A DNA stretch of 41,005 bases from Chara braunii (taxonomy: Eukaryota; Streptophyta; Charophyceae; Charales; Characeae). Positions 1 through 10,372 of the stretch are shown here, in pieces. The stretch covers positions 239,401-280,405 of the forward strand of contig BFEA01000232.1 of NCBI GenBank assembly GCA_003427395.1, given 5' to 3'. The stretch's first letter is position 1. Each line of letters opens with the position of its first letter. The notes under the pieces were generated by a model. The model did not search any database, was not told the DNA's origin, and was given only the letters and a program-made list of their open reading frames with translations. A program made the translations under genes and the position numbers.

Positions 1-487
1 CCCCGGGCCAATCGGCAATGACATCATCCGAGCCCACCAAACGGAGACTCACCCACATGCGCATGCACTGGCACACATGGCATCAAAACTCAACAAGTAA
101 GCACGGAACATGCAAGATCGGTTGATCACAAACATATCCAGAGAACACAGCAAACAAAGTCTGAATCTGAATCTTTAGCAAAAACATCAATGGGACAACG
201 GACAGGATTTTCTTAGAAAAGTCCCGAGTTCCTGCACAGCACAAACAAAAACGATGCTGCCAAGGTAATGGCTCCCCAAACAAAACACACAAAGATAAAG
301 CAAAAAAAAAGGGTCAGCGGTATTCCCGCCTATTATCTTGCACGCAGGTTTTCGTCTGCTTTCAGGCTCTTCTTTTTCTTATTTTGAAAGAAGCGGCATA
401 TGATAGGGTAGTTCCTTATGCTTTTTCTTTCTTTTGTGCTTTTTTCCTTTTCTGTTTTTGCGGGCGAAGCCATAACGGGTCATCTAG
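1..487. other. Non-coding stretch, no gene seen
   Basis: Short open frames here have no recognisable domain. The strand is pyrimidine-rich around 361-460. I see no RNA gene, promoter or repeat that I can name. Confidence 0.5.
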
Positions 488-1380
488 TACACAAATAAAA
501 TCACATATGTAACAATCTTTTGATCTTGGCCGTTTTCATCCCTACTGGCCAACAGCCCAGATTTTTGGAACTATAAAACAAATCTTCAATCCGGCCCATC
601 GAGTCCCAGTGGACCAATGCCATGGATAGACTGGGTCTTGAGATCTTAAGGTCATGCCTAAATCAAGGCTGTTGGACCAGTACCTTGGGCCCAACAGCCC
701 GATGTCAGTGCCGTTCATGCCGCAGGATGGTGACCTGCCCAACACTGCTTTGACTAGTATGCAACTCACTCACTTCACCAGTGTGCACATGGCGAATGTC
801 TCTGTGTATGAGTGTGTGTGTCTTATGCCGGAAGGCAATCAGATGGACATGGCGCAGAACCCAAGAACCGACCAAGGAGAATGAGCAAAATACAGTGCAG
901 TGGACCCACAACTTGCCTCAGGGTGGGTAAGGTTCCTGGCTGCAGGTGGCGGACAATTTCTCCATAACCTCGCCGATTTGCATACACAAATAAATCCATC
1001 TGTACCAATCTTTTGATCTGGGCCGTTTTCATCCCTACTCGCCAACGACCGAGATTGCTGGAACTATAAAACAAATCTTCAATCCGGCCCATCGAGTCCC
1101 ACCGGACCAATGGCCTGTTTAGACTGGGTTGTGAGATCTTAAGATCACTCGTTGGACCAGAACCTTTGGCCCAATGGCACGATGTCAGTGCCGTTCATGC
1201 CGCAGCATGGTGACACACAACCACGCTAACACTGCCGCGACTACCACGCAACTCACTCACTCTTCACCCATGTGCACATGGCGAGTGTCTCTGTGTATGA
1301 GTGTGTGTGTGTTGCATGCCCTAAGACAATCAGATGGGCATGGCGCAGAGCCCAAGAACCGACGAAGGAGAATGAGCAAA
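488..1380. repeat. Diverged tandem duplication, two ~400-bp copies
   Basis: Copy 1 runs about 488-889 and copy 2 about 983-1380, offset by roughly 495 bp. Long shared blocks include the segment around the TATA-like box, a block reading GATGTCAGTGCCGTTCATGC and a TGTGTATGAGTGTGTGTGT block, separated by small indels and substitutions, so this is an old duplication. Each copy contains a TATAAAA box in the same context (573-578 and 1066-1071). Open frames crossing the copies (for example 1272-1700, plus) have low-complexity composition and differ between copies, so I do not call a gene. Confidence 0.85.
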
Positions 1381-2063
1381 TGTGGTGGAAGACTGCTACA
1401 CAAAGATCTGACCCAGAAACGGACTCAAGACTGACTGCAACTCGCTCATCATCATCAAGCAGGGAGAGCAGGCATGGCGCTGAACATAGAGAAGAAGAGT
1501 GTCGTGGCAGAATATCCATGGATGAGGAGGAGGGAGAAGAGACAAAGGCGGAGAGATATGGAGATGTTGTCAACTCAAATGTCGCCCATATGAAGTCTCC
1601 AAAAAAAGTGGCTCAATGCCTTAGTCCAGATATCGGTCTGAGGTCAATGTATCATATATCGTCTTTACTTCCATATCGCATTTTTCAGTCGGAATCCTAA
1701 GCGGGCATTAGTTGGGACAGACCTAGTCCTTCTTAATCCGATACCGGACCCAAAGCCCGTCGACTTAGACAATGTGACGCCTACAGCATTCCACCCACGG
1801 GACAAAACTTAAGCGACATCGGGCACATATTTCCCCTATCCGGAATCATATCTAAAATACAGAAGAAACAGGTCTTTTCGGAAAGGGACGGGGAAGAACC
1901 GGGATGAGATGAAGAAGAGGGAGAAGAGGGAGAAGAGGGGGGCGGGGAAGAAGGGGGAGGGGCGGCTATCTCTAGCAGTTGTCACCGTCACCGAACCCAG
2001 TCGTGTTTCTCCGCAGGATGTGCACCTCCCCGTACGGGGGTTCTGTCGACGGAGGAGGAGGCT
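1381..2063. other. Non-coding; contains a purine-rich tract
   Basis: No recognisable gene. Positions 1899-1968 are almost pure purine on the plus strand (GAAGAAGAGGG-type runs). This lies just beyond the 3' end of element A's RNase H remnant, where integrase and a 3' LTR would be expected. Neither is visible, so element A is truncated here. A polypurine tract of an LTR element would lie in the opposite orientation to A, so I do not assign it that role. Confidence 0.4.
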
Positions 2064-3345
2064 TCACAGAATGACCCGCTCGTTCTTGGGACTCCTCTTC
2101 GGCAGCTGCAGACGTGTCAAGCCGTCTGCGTTCCCATGCTGCTTGGTAGGGTGACGGTGGATGTCGAAGTTGTAGTCCTGCAGCCTCACTGCCCACTGTC
2201 CTAATGTACCAGTGTAGTCCGGGTTGTTCCGCAAGGATAGCAATGGCTTGTGATCCGTCACCAGCACAAACTTCTGGCCATGGAGATATGGCCGGAAGTG
2301 TTGGATCCCCCACACCACCGCCAAGCACTCTCCTTTGCACGCCTCGTAGTTGGCCTGTGCCTGACTAAGCATCTTTGATGCGTACTGGATGATAAATTCC
2401 CTTTCGTCAGTCCCTTGCCAAGTCAGCATTACGGACATCGCCTGCGGCCAATGCGTGTGCAGGCTGAACGGCCTTGTCGGATCTGGACGCACCAAGATCG
2501 GAGGCGTTGTCAGGTCTTCCTTGAGCTCCTGAAACTCCGCATCGCATTCCGACATCCAAATCAACTCTTTGTCCTTTTTCAAGAGGTTTGTGAGAGGCAT
2601 GCAATTCCCGCAAAGCCCTTAATGAACTGTCGATAATAGGAGGCAAGCCAGAGAAAGGCTCGAACTTGAGTCAGCGTCATTGGGACCGGGACCTCTCGTA
2701 CAACTGCCACCTTCCTTAGATACAGCTTCAAACTTTTGATAGTCACAATGCAGCAGAGAAAGGAGATCTCGGAGAGAAAGAACTCGCTGTACCCCAACGT
2801 GACTCTGAACCCAGTATCCTTCAGTGCATGCAAGACCCACTCCACATGCTCCACGTGGTACTCGTATGTGCTGGAAAAGACCAAAATGTCATCCATGTAC
2901 ACACAATCATACAAAAGTTAATCAGGGGTTGGGTTAGTTGTGTTTTCTTAAAGAACTCGGCAAAGGCCATGTTCATCACCTGTTGAAAGTTGGCGAGGGC
3001 GTTACAGATGCCCATTGGGCATTAGACCCACTGCCACGCGCCTTCAAATAGGACGAGGGCTGTTTTGGGCCCATCTTTTGGCCAACAAGGACATGGTGAA
3101 ATCCATCTTGCATATCGAACTTCAAAAAGACCTGTGCGGATCCGATGGCGTCCAGAAGATGGTCGATCCGAGGCAAGGGGTAGACATCCTGTACCGTAAT
3201 GGCATTTTGTTTCCTGTAGTCAATACAGATTTGTTAGCTGACGTTCTTTCAGGGAGTATCGATATGGTTGGCAGTGAATCGACGCATGATCACCGGTGTC
3301 GATTGCGTGCTCTATCAAGTGGGTTGGCTCGATATCGTGGTCCTG
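2064..3345 (-). pseudogene. pol: Element A: decayed Ty3/gypsy RT-RNase H
   Basis: This is a reverse transcriptase and RNase H remnant of an LTR retrotransposon, broken into several frames. Sense order is right to left. At 3220-3345 the conserved pre-palm segment (EPTHLIEHAIDTGD-like) is readable. It then jumps directly to ICIDYRKQNAI near 3200-3233, so about 25-30 residues of the fingers are deleted. LPRIDHLLDAI and FDMQDGFHH follow (about 3090-3180). After a frame change come NALANFQQVMN (about 2970-3000) and the catalytic YMDD box at 2888-2899. RNase H occupies about 2160-2510. Its first catalytic Asp is replaced (THWP where TDAS is usual, near 2451), while the Glu and later Asp motifs (GECLAVVW, TDHKPLL, NADGLTRL) remain. 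No integrase follows. The family is Ty3/gypsy by motif order and the element is clearly inactive. Confidence 0.88.
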
Positions 3346-3360
3346 GATGTTAGACACCTC

Positions 3361-3450
3361 AGGATACGCTTGTAGCACCATAACACGAAGGTAACAGTAC
3401 TAGCCGTCCCAGGATACGCTTGTAGCACCATAACACGAAGGTAACGGTAT
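3361..3450. repeat. 50-bp direct repeat inside element A
   Basis: A block of about 35-40 bp starting AGGATACGCTTGTAGCACCA at 3361 recurs at 3411, so the period is 50 bp. It lies upstream (in sense) of the RT remnant and has expanded the decayed pol frame. Confidence 0.85.
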
Positions 3451-4985
3451 TCGTGGGGCACATGAAGCGACAACTGAATGTCAATGGCCCCCTGCGGAAG
3501 AGTAACCGTCAAAGTAACAGTGTGTAACTTTGTGGTTTCCTCTGTGGAGCTACCAAACAAGGAGTTGTCGGTTTTCACCACGTGACCATTGCTATGAGCT
3601 GGCTGCTGGATGGGCTTGTTGGTTCAGTGTCCGGCCCTTCCCCTCAGCGGCGGTTGGCTCTTCGGCCGAGGGTTCAACTGAAAAGGCCTTCAAGATTTTG
3701 GTCGAGCCCCATTTATGTGAAGGGGTGCGAGGCTGAAAGGCTACTCCATCCAATAGCAGCAGGGTCGCTCTGGAGTCTGTAAGCAAGGGTTGCAGTTGAC
3801 CTGAATGAAAGGTCACAAAGGCTTTTTAGTTCAATGAACCGGTTCGAGAGGGGGTCTGTATTTAAGTAAAGAGACACGGGGGGTTCCAAAAGGTCGGCTA
3901 TTCTCGAAACCCTCTGTAACGGCTCACCCCTCACGGTGGATGTAGCCTGAATGAAAGGTCACAAAGGCTTTTTAGTTCAATGAACCGGTTCAAGAGGGGG
4001 TCTGTATTGAAGTAAAGAGACACGGGGGGTTCCGAAAGGTCGGCTATTCTCGAAACCTTCAGTAACTGCTCACCCCTCACGGTGGATGTAAAGGTCCGGA
4101 GCTAGTTGGGTTCCCATCGCAAGGCCCATCGGTATCGGGCTACACCCCGCCTATTGAATCGGTCTTGAATCCGGATTGGATACGGATCTGTGCATCTGTC
4201 TTTTTTGTCTCCGCTTCTTGCGGTGTTGTTACTTAATTTGGCGTCAGTCGTCGGATTATGGAGGGGACCCGCTGTGTTCGTACTCACATAGCCACCCGCA
4301 TCGGAATCATTTGGGGTCTGGGTGGCGGTGAGGTTAGCACGATTTAGGAGTTGTCAAAATGCATCCGCGTGACAACCGCCACCAGCCACAGGGTACCCTA
4401 CAACACATCATAAGCCTGCACATCGAGGATGATCACATCACACAGGCAATGAACCGACCGACCCATATTGGGACGTTTGCGTTTCTCCCCTTGCAATGGA
4501 TATTCTCCTCGGTGGCAGATACATACAACTCATCCGGTCGAAGGGGCTGAATTTGGCCCTCCCGTCCTAATTGCTTTGTTAAGCTCCAAGAAAGTGTTAC
4601 CGCCGACGATCCCTAATCAAGAGTTGCAGGCGACAGATCCCTCCACACGTCACAATCACACTAAACGCTTTCTAGCTAATGGGATGGGCCCAGAGAAATA
4701 CATAGGGCTTCTCCGTTGGTGGATGAGCGGCCTGGGTCATCCCAATGCATGCCGCCTTTGGAGGACGCAAAGTGGAGGGTTTCCCGTCTAGTTCGACGAC
4801 CAACTTTTCGCCACCGGTTTCTTGCCTATTCGTCCTTCCTCGAATTGTCGCTGGTTCTTTTGACAACACTCAAACAGTTTTTCGTTAGCCGCCCCAGAGG
4901 TCGTCAGAAGGTATGGGATGGGCAGAGGGATTAGAAGGTCCAAGGCTTTCATTGTGTCAAGGATATCAATCTGACCGTCCTATAC
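3451..4985 (-). pseudogene. Element A: degraded gag-pol middle
   Basis: This lies between the zinc-knuckle Gag segment and the RT remnant of element A, where protease should be. Only short frames survive on the minus strand (for example 3713-3934, 4102-4287, 4672-4869). I cannot find a convincing aspartic-protease D-S/T-G motif. Position and orientation are the only grounds for assigning it to the element. Confidence 0.4.
3800..4091. repeat. 146-bp tandem duplication
   Basis: Copy 1 is 3800-3945 and copy 2 is 3946-4091. They are nearly identical head to tail, both starting CCTGAATGAAAGGTCACAAA and ending in CACGGTGGATGTA, with a handful of substitutions. The duplication falls inside the decayed middle of element A and is younger than most of that decay. 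Confidence 0.92.
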
Positions 4986-5626
4986 TCAGGCGAGGTATTG
5001 TAAGAACCCTGGTCTCCAAGGCACGAAATCACTTTCCTTGGTTATCCGTTTGATGTGACATATGACCCTTATGGTCACGGGTTCAAGCATGGCAGCGATC
5101 ATGTATTCCTTGGGTTTGATTTCGGACCCCATCGGGGACATGACATTTGCGACCCATATGTCTAGTATCGTAGCCACTCTCGCTTGGTTAGTGGCTGCAG
5201 GCAGCGCAAGCATGAACTGGGAGGCCCCGGTGTTGCCTTGGTTTCGGGACACTAGACAATCTTTGACCAGATGTCCCTGGTGATTGCAGTTGTAGCATCG
5301 CATGGGGTGAGCTTTGAGCTGCAACCATAGTCGCTTGCTACTGTCTTCGAGCGGCGACAATAGCCCTTTGCTCCTGCCATCCTTGGATAAAATCCGTTAG
5401 CAAGGGGACTAAACTATGTAGCTGGGCAACGACCTCCTTGATGGATTGCACCTTTGTTCCGACGTTCATACCACCTGCATAAGTTCGTTTAGTTGTCGAG
5501 AAGGAAGAAGACGATTGTCGATAAGTGGCACGTTTAGCCGGCCCTAGCCCAAAGCGATCCCCAAACATTTGGATTGCCGCCTCAAAGCTTAGGTGGCAGG
5601 CACCGGTAGGGATATCCTTATCAGAT
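4986..5626 (-). pseudogene. gag: Element A: C-terminal Gag with CCHC zinc knuckle
   Basis: The nucleocapsid-like end of a Ty3/gypsy Gag polyprotein, which packages element RNA. A perfect zinc knuckle, CYNCNHQGHLVKDC (C-X2-C-X4-H-X4-C), is encoded at 5256-5297. Upstream in sense, 5338-5626 reads as a second frame rich in Ser, Gln and Arg. The two frames overlap near 5340-5360, implying a frameshift. The open frame runs without a stop to 5626, where it meets element B's LTR abruptly. The missing N-terminal part of a similar Gag is found on the opposite strand ending exactly at 16950, which suggests an inversion split this gene. Confidence 0.82.
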
Positions 5627-6729
5627 TGTCATCACACAGATGAAGTAGCCTCACACAAAGCCAAGACGAGATGGAATGAGAACCATATAGCGCAACTCAT
5701 ATTATCAAAGTCACATTATGCAAAGAGTATCTTGAGTTCAAGAGTCCAACGCCAAACATAGCACAAGTCTTCTTCAATCATTCGTCAACAAAGGGCCTGG
5801 CTCAGCCAGCGTCTCCCCTCAGATCACAGGTATGGCGCCAACAGGTAAGTATCCACCATATCCAACTTCGTAATCTGTCTTCTCTCTCTCTCTCTTCTCT
5901 CTCAAGATCTCTGTCCTAGTTCCCTCGTCTCCCCATGCATGCACACTCCCTATCTACAAGAATATACTTTGAATGCTACTCACTGATATCCTATTACTAA
6001 CCCTTCTACTACTACTTACACAAGCTGGCGCAACTATGGCCTCTTCTGCAGCCAGCGCCCAACACTTCTTCCTTCTGGCGCAGCTCTCAAGCCAACGCTC
6101 TTCCCCTGCACTATAGCGCACAAGTGCCTCAGCACTTCCACGCATCAATGCTAATGGAGAATCTGCCGTGTAGGGAGGCTGGCCTAGTCTTTTATAGTAT
6201 TGGCCTCCCTTCGCGAGGTCAGAATTCAGTCTTTCTTGGGTCCTTTCCCAGTCCCAGGCCTCTGTGGAGTGTGTCCCAGTTCCTTAACCTCAAGGTCTGC
6301 TGTCGTTGCGGCCTTCAGGCCTGAATTTCGGACTTCCATTCTGTATCTAGACTTTCCCTTTGACTTGAATCTGGACTAGGACCTTATCTCTTTGACTTCT
6401 TTATGAACAGACACACTTACTGTTCGACAGACACACTTACGGCACGAACAGACACATCTCCTATACGAGCAGACACACCTCTTGTTCGAACAGACATGAC
6501 TTGCACACCCCCTGGATGAACAAATGTGACTCACACAATTGAATACTTCAATTGTTCGTCCAGGGGCATAACTGTGACCTTTGACATGACTTTTTATTTT
6601 AGTTAGGATGTGACTTTTGTCCCAGAGAACATGTCCTTTGATTTGCTTTTCACGAGTTGGGCTCTGGCCGAGCGACCCCATTATGCTGCATTCGTCATTC
6701 AGGGTCTGAATCGGGTAAAGGCCCTTTTA
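5627..6729 (-). repeat. Element B 3' LTR (outer ~55 bp missing)
   Basis: This aligns along its full length with 13371-14542, starting TGTCATCACACAGATGAAG. Compared with the other LTR it lacks a 91-bp internal duplication and the terminal segment 13316-13370, and it has an extra ~30 bp near 6685-6714. It includes a short (TC)n tract at about 5877-5904 and a run of about five 20-21-bp repeats (6405-6500) of a GAACAGACACAC type. A CTATAAAA box on the minus strand at 6190-6197 is the likely promoter element. Confidence 0.92.
6190..6197 (-). promoter_or_regulatory. TATA box of element B 3' LTR
   Basis: CTATAAAA in sense orientation, inside the LTR. The counterpart in the other LTR is at 14027-14034. 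Position within the LTR and conservation in both copies support a Pol II core promoter role. Confidence 0.6.
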
Positions 6730-6769
6730 CTCTCGCCGGCCTAGTGTCGAGGTCCTCTGAGAAAAACCT

Positions 6770-7608
6770 TCATCTGTTTATTATGTTTATTCCTCTTCTT
6801 GCTCTTTTGTAAGCAGACATAATATGAGGTGCAAACTCAATCAATTCTTCTCTTGTGAAACAACGATCTTCACTAGTGTCCTGATATGCAAATCTTACTT
6901 CATATTGTCGCTGGCGTCCGCCTCTACGTCCAATCTGAAGAGTACTTTCAACAACAATCCCATTCATACTAGGAGGTATCGCCGATCTGCGACTGGGAAA
7001 TAACTCATTTGTCACGCAAGGTAAAAGCTTTGAGGCGTGAAACACTAGATATGTATGTAAATGCAGAGGAATCTCAATCACATAAAAAGGTTCATCCACA
7101 TCTCCAATCACATCTAAAACCTGCCAAGGTCCTCTGTAGGCGGGTAGTAACTTTTGAGAGATGGTCTCTTCAGGAACGAACTCTTTAGACTTAACCGATA
7201 CTAGATCACCTACAACAAATTGAGAAGGTATCTTGTGCTTGTTTGCCTGTTCTATCATCTGATGTTGTGTCTTTATGATATTCTCTTTCACTTTCTCAAT
7301 ATCTTTTTGATATTGTATCGCAAATTCACTTGTTCCTAATGGAACCTTATGCACTTGATCCGGGTTCAAGCGATCGATAGGTCTGCGCGAACGCCATCCC
7401 AAATGCAACTTCATAGGAGTCTTGCATGTAGACAGGTGAACAAAGTTATTATAGGCACTAGCAACTTTGGGCAAATGCTCGTCCCAATCAACTTGGTCAT
7501 GACATATATACATGTGCAACGTCTGCTGCAAAATCTTCTTCATTTGCTCAGTTTGACGGTTTGATTCAGGGTGTCTGCCTGCTGACATAGTCAATTTAGA
7601 GCCATAGA
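6770..7608 (-). pseudogene. pol: Element B integrase, end of core and C-terminus
   Basis: The longest intact integrase piece, about 275 residues. It begins just after a deletion in the catalytic core: MSAGRHPESNRQTEQ carries the third catalytic acidic residue (Glu of QTE at about 7547-7549). The GPY/F-like segment (LLPAYRGPWQVLDV, then FHASKLLPCV) follows in the middle. The last ~60 residues (about 6810-6985) read VVESTLQIGRRGG, QYEVRF, EDRCFTREEL. That pattern resembles the chromodomain-like tail of chromoviruses, which guides integration to particular chromatin. The chromodomain assignment is by pattern only. The frame is open to its natural stop at 6770. Confidence 0.85.
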
Positions 7609-7852
7609 CCGCGAATCTTTGTCACTTACAATCGTTAGGGGATGCCCATAATCCTTCACCCACTGGTTGAAGAATTCCCGGATTACCAATTTTGTCTTTG
7701 CTTCCGCTGGCAATGCTACGAAGACAGCACACTTACTAAACCTGTCAACGATGGCCATGACTTGCGTTTTTCCAATCCTGCTTTTTGCCTTGGTGTCCAT
7801 AAAGTCAATGGACACAAAGTCTCCTGGACCTGTCGGAATTGGCAAAGACCGA
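7591..7852 (-). pseudogene. pol: Element B integrase core (first two Asp)
   Basis: Encodes the rve-type integrase core, which joins element cDNA to the chromosome. It contains FVSIDFMDT (first catalytic Asp), AIVDRFSKCAVFVAL and TIVSDKDSR (second Asp). The frame then ends because an estimated 40-50 bp is missing between SDKDSR and the GSKLTMSAGRHPE-like continuation. The DDE triad residues all exist, but spacing between the second and third is too short for a working enzyme. A 1-nt loss at about 7852 separates this frame from the zinc-binding part. Confidence 0.85.
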
Positions 7853-8099
7853 GGGGAGGCTGAGTGGTGCTCTTATTTCTTTGGCACACTTGACAGCCCT
7901 GCACATATGCAATGCAATCGGGTTTCATGCGAGGCCAGGTGTAGGAACGTAACCGGCTTGCATAAGTCTTTTTCCAACCGAAATGGCCTTCGGTGTCATG
8001 GCACTCCCCCAAGATCAGACTTTTGATATCTTCCTCATTAGGAATACAAAGCCTATCATGCACATCCGTTCTTTCAAATAACAGTCCTTGTGTAATACG
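7716..8099 (-). pseudogene. pol: Element B integrase N-terminal zinc domain
   Basis: An HHCC zinc-binding domain of integrase. His residues are in ECHDTEGHFG and the Cys pair in GCQVCQRNKS, with the WPRMKPDCIAYV segment between them, as in Ty3/gypsy integrases. It is joined in frame to RNase H upstream except for a TAA stop at 8100-8102. Downstream it runs out of frame near 7852, so the last ~45 residues of the 7716-8063 open frame are a frameshift artefact. Confidence 0.86.
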
Positions 8100-8626
8100 T
8101 TAGTTAGGAAACTCTTGAGGCGCTTCTTGTATATGTTTTATCATATCGCCATAAACAGGATTTGTGGAATACACTTGTCTAATCTTATCTTGCAAATCGG
8201 TGTCTACATCGAGATATGTTACAATAGCACCGAAGAAGTCAGATCTTCGACTTAAAGCATTGACAACAACATTATAATTCCCCTTTACTAGCTTTAGCTC
8301 AAAATCATACTGATCAATTTCGGCGGCCCACCTAGTCAACTTAGGTGTCATCCGGGTCTGTGCTTTAAACCAGCGAAGTGTCTCATGATCTGAGTACACT
8401 TTGAAGTGGCGTCCTAAGAGATAGTGTCGCCAGTGATCTAAAGCTTCGAGGAGAGCAAACAACTCTCTCTCATACGTAGAAGCGGCGACCTTCTCAGTAG
8501 GTAGTCGTCGGGACATAAACTCAACAGGCCTGTATCCATGTCCATCATCTTGTTGGAGTACAACGCCTATCCCGTACTGACTGGCGTCGGTTGTGACGAC
8601 AAAGGGCAAAGAAGGATCAACAACTT
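8100..8626 (-). pseudogene. pol: Element B RNase H and linker
   Basis: The Ty3/gypsy RNase H that degrades the RNA strand during cDNA synthesis. Catalytic motifs seen in order are VVTTDASQYGIG (Asp), YERELFALLEAL (Glu) and YSDHETLRW (Asp). The final motif, normally with Asp in a DALSRR context, reads VVNALSRR: Asp is replaced by Asn at 8259-8261. Upstream it is out of frame with RT by a 1-nt deletion near 8627. The linker to integrase ends in TAA at 8100-8102. Confidence 0.9.
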
Positions 8627-9079
8627 TTAAACTGGGTAGTTAATCAGACATTTCTTCAGGCGTTTAAACGAAGCCGTACAGTTTGAGTCCCACTTCCAGA
8701 TTGTTTCTTTCTTAAGCAATCTCCGAAGGGGTGCAACAATTATCGTGAAGTATCTAACGAACTTCCGATAATAGTTGGCTAATCCACGGAACGACCGCAA
8801 CTCAGTTAAAGTGTGGAGGTTAGGCCAATCACGAATTGCTGCAATCTTTGCATCTTCCGGTTTGATCCCATCACCATCAAGCACATGTCCTAGATATAAA
8901 ACCTGACGCTTAGCCCATTCACACTTCTTGGGGTTCAATTTCAACTTTGCCTCATGCAATTCATTTAGCACAAGTCGAAGGTGCTCACAATGTTCTTTCA
9001 GGTCTTTACTAAAAATTAGAATATCATCAAGATAAACAACAACAAATTTATCAAGCCACTCGCGAAAAAGCTCATTCAT
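8627..9079 (-). pseudogene. pol: Element B reverse transcriptase, palm C-terminus and thumb
   Basis: Carries the RT active-site box YLDD (9023-9034) in FVVVYLDDILIFSK, followed by HCEHLRLVL, the KCEWAKRQVLYLGH block and the LRSFRGLANYYRKFV block typical of Ty3/gypsy RT. It is in the same frame as the upstream RT segment; only the TGA at 9083-9085 separates them. The stop sits where the family often has Arg after TFQ, so a CGA-to-TGA change is likely. The frame is lost near 8627. Confidence 0.92.
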
Positions 9080-9082
9080 TGT

Positions 9083-10372
9083 TCATTGGAAAGTTGCAAG
9101 GCCATTGGTAAGACCAAAGGGCAATACAATGAACTCATAGCGCCCATACCTTGTTCGAAAGGCAGTCTTGTATTGGTCTTCTGGCTCTACCTCAATTTGA
9201 TGGTAGCCAGACTTCAAATCAATCTTAGTGAAGTATTTGCTACCCTGCACTCTATCCAACAAGTCGTCTATTTTCGGCAATCGCTCAATATTCTTAACTG
9301 TTATATCGTTCAATCTTCTATAATCTATGCACATGCGGACCCCGCCATCTTTCTTTGCTACAAAAAGCACTGGTGCTCCATAAGGCGAGGAGCTAGGCCT
9401 TATCCATCCCTTTTCCAGCATTTCATCAAGCTTGGTTCGCAGTCCGTCCAACTCTTTGGGTGACATTCTATATATAAGTCCCTTAGGAATCTGACTTCCT
9501 GGCACAATCTCAATGTGATGTTTGATTGGTAGTTCCACCACACCGCTTGGGGCCTCTGCCACGTCTGCGAATTCTTTCAAGATCCTTTCAATTTCGAGGA
9601 ACTTGGCCTCTTCTTTGACTTCACTCTCCTTCATTGGGCGCACATATGCGACAAAAACTTGATCATACAAGTTATATTTTTTCACATGACGAGTGAACGC
9701 GGGGCCACTCATACAACAATGAGCCAAACTGCTGTCCTTACCAGATTCATGAAATAGGCAGATTTTCTTCTTTCCACCCTGCAGACTTGGGAGCCAACAT
9801 TCATGATCCCTTAACTTTATATCCGCATTTGTAGCTCCACCCCAATCCATGCCTAAAAAAATGTCAAAAGGGAGATTATCTTCCACCAAGAGAGTCAGAG
9901 AGTGGAAAACGCGTTCCACCTTCCCCTCTGCTTCGAGCCGGAAGTATATCTGGACCTCTTCAACATATCTATCCATTACAGTAACAGTACTATTAGCTAG
10001 TTTACTCATTACGGACTCATCTAATTGTTTTACCTTAAGCTCGAGTCGCAACTTTTGCAAACCCTTTTTACTTATATAGCTGCGTGTTGACCGACCGTCA
10101 ATCATTCCTCCAACTCTTACTTTATTTATCTCTAGATCTGCAATTATTAACTGTCCTTTTCGTTTTTTCATTTCAGTCCAGGCTTGGCGACAAGCGGCCA
10201 ACTCATCACCCATGCCAGCGAGGGATCCACCTAGAGAGGTACACACACTTACTACCTCTGGATAGTGTACTAGGTGGGGACTGTCTGTCTTTTCAGTTTC
10301 TGCCTGAGGAACCTTCGAATGGGAGGATGTCTTTCTGTTTACATCCGCAGTTCCGGTAGAGGCAACGGAAAC
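9083..10372 (-). pseudogene. pol: Element B protease and RT N-terminal half
   Basis: A retropepsin-like protease followed by RT fingers and palm. The protease flap and core region is readable: [14 protein letters not shown], then [10 protein letters not shown] (the hydrophobic-G motif). The catalytic motif, normally D-S/T-G, keeps Asp (10097-10099) but is followed by Gly-Arg-Ser (10088-10096), so the protease is probably dead or the site is rearranged. RT follows with [58 protein letters not shown] and [13 protein letters not shown]. The frame ends at TGA 9083-9085. Upstream it stays open to about 10372, overlapping the Gag zinc-knuckle frame by a 1-nt shift. Confidence 0.92.

Noticed and set aside
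1272-1700. 142-codon plus-strand gene
   Set aside because: It starts inside the duplicated non-coding segment, differs in frame between the copies and has no domain.
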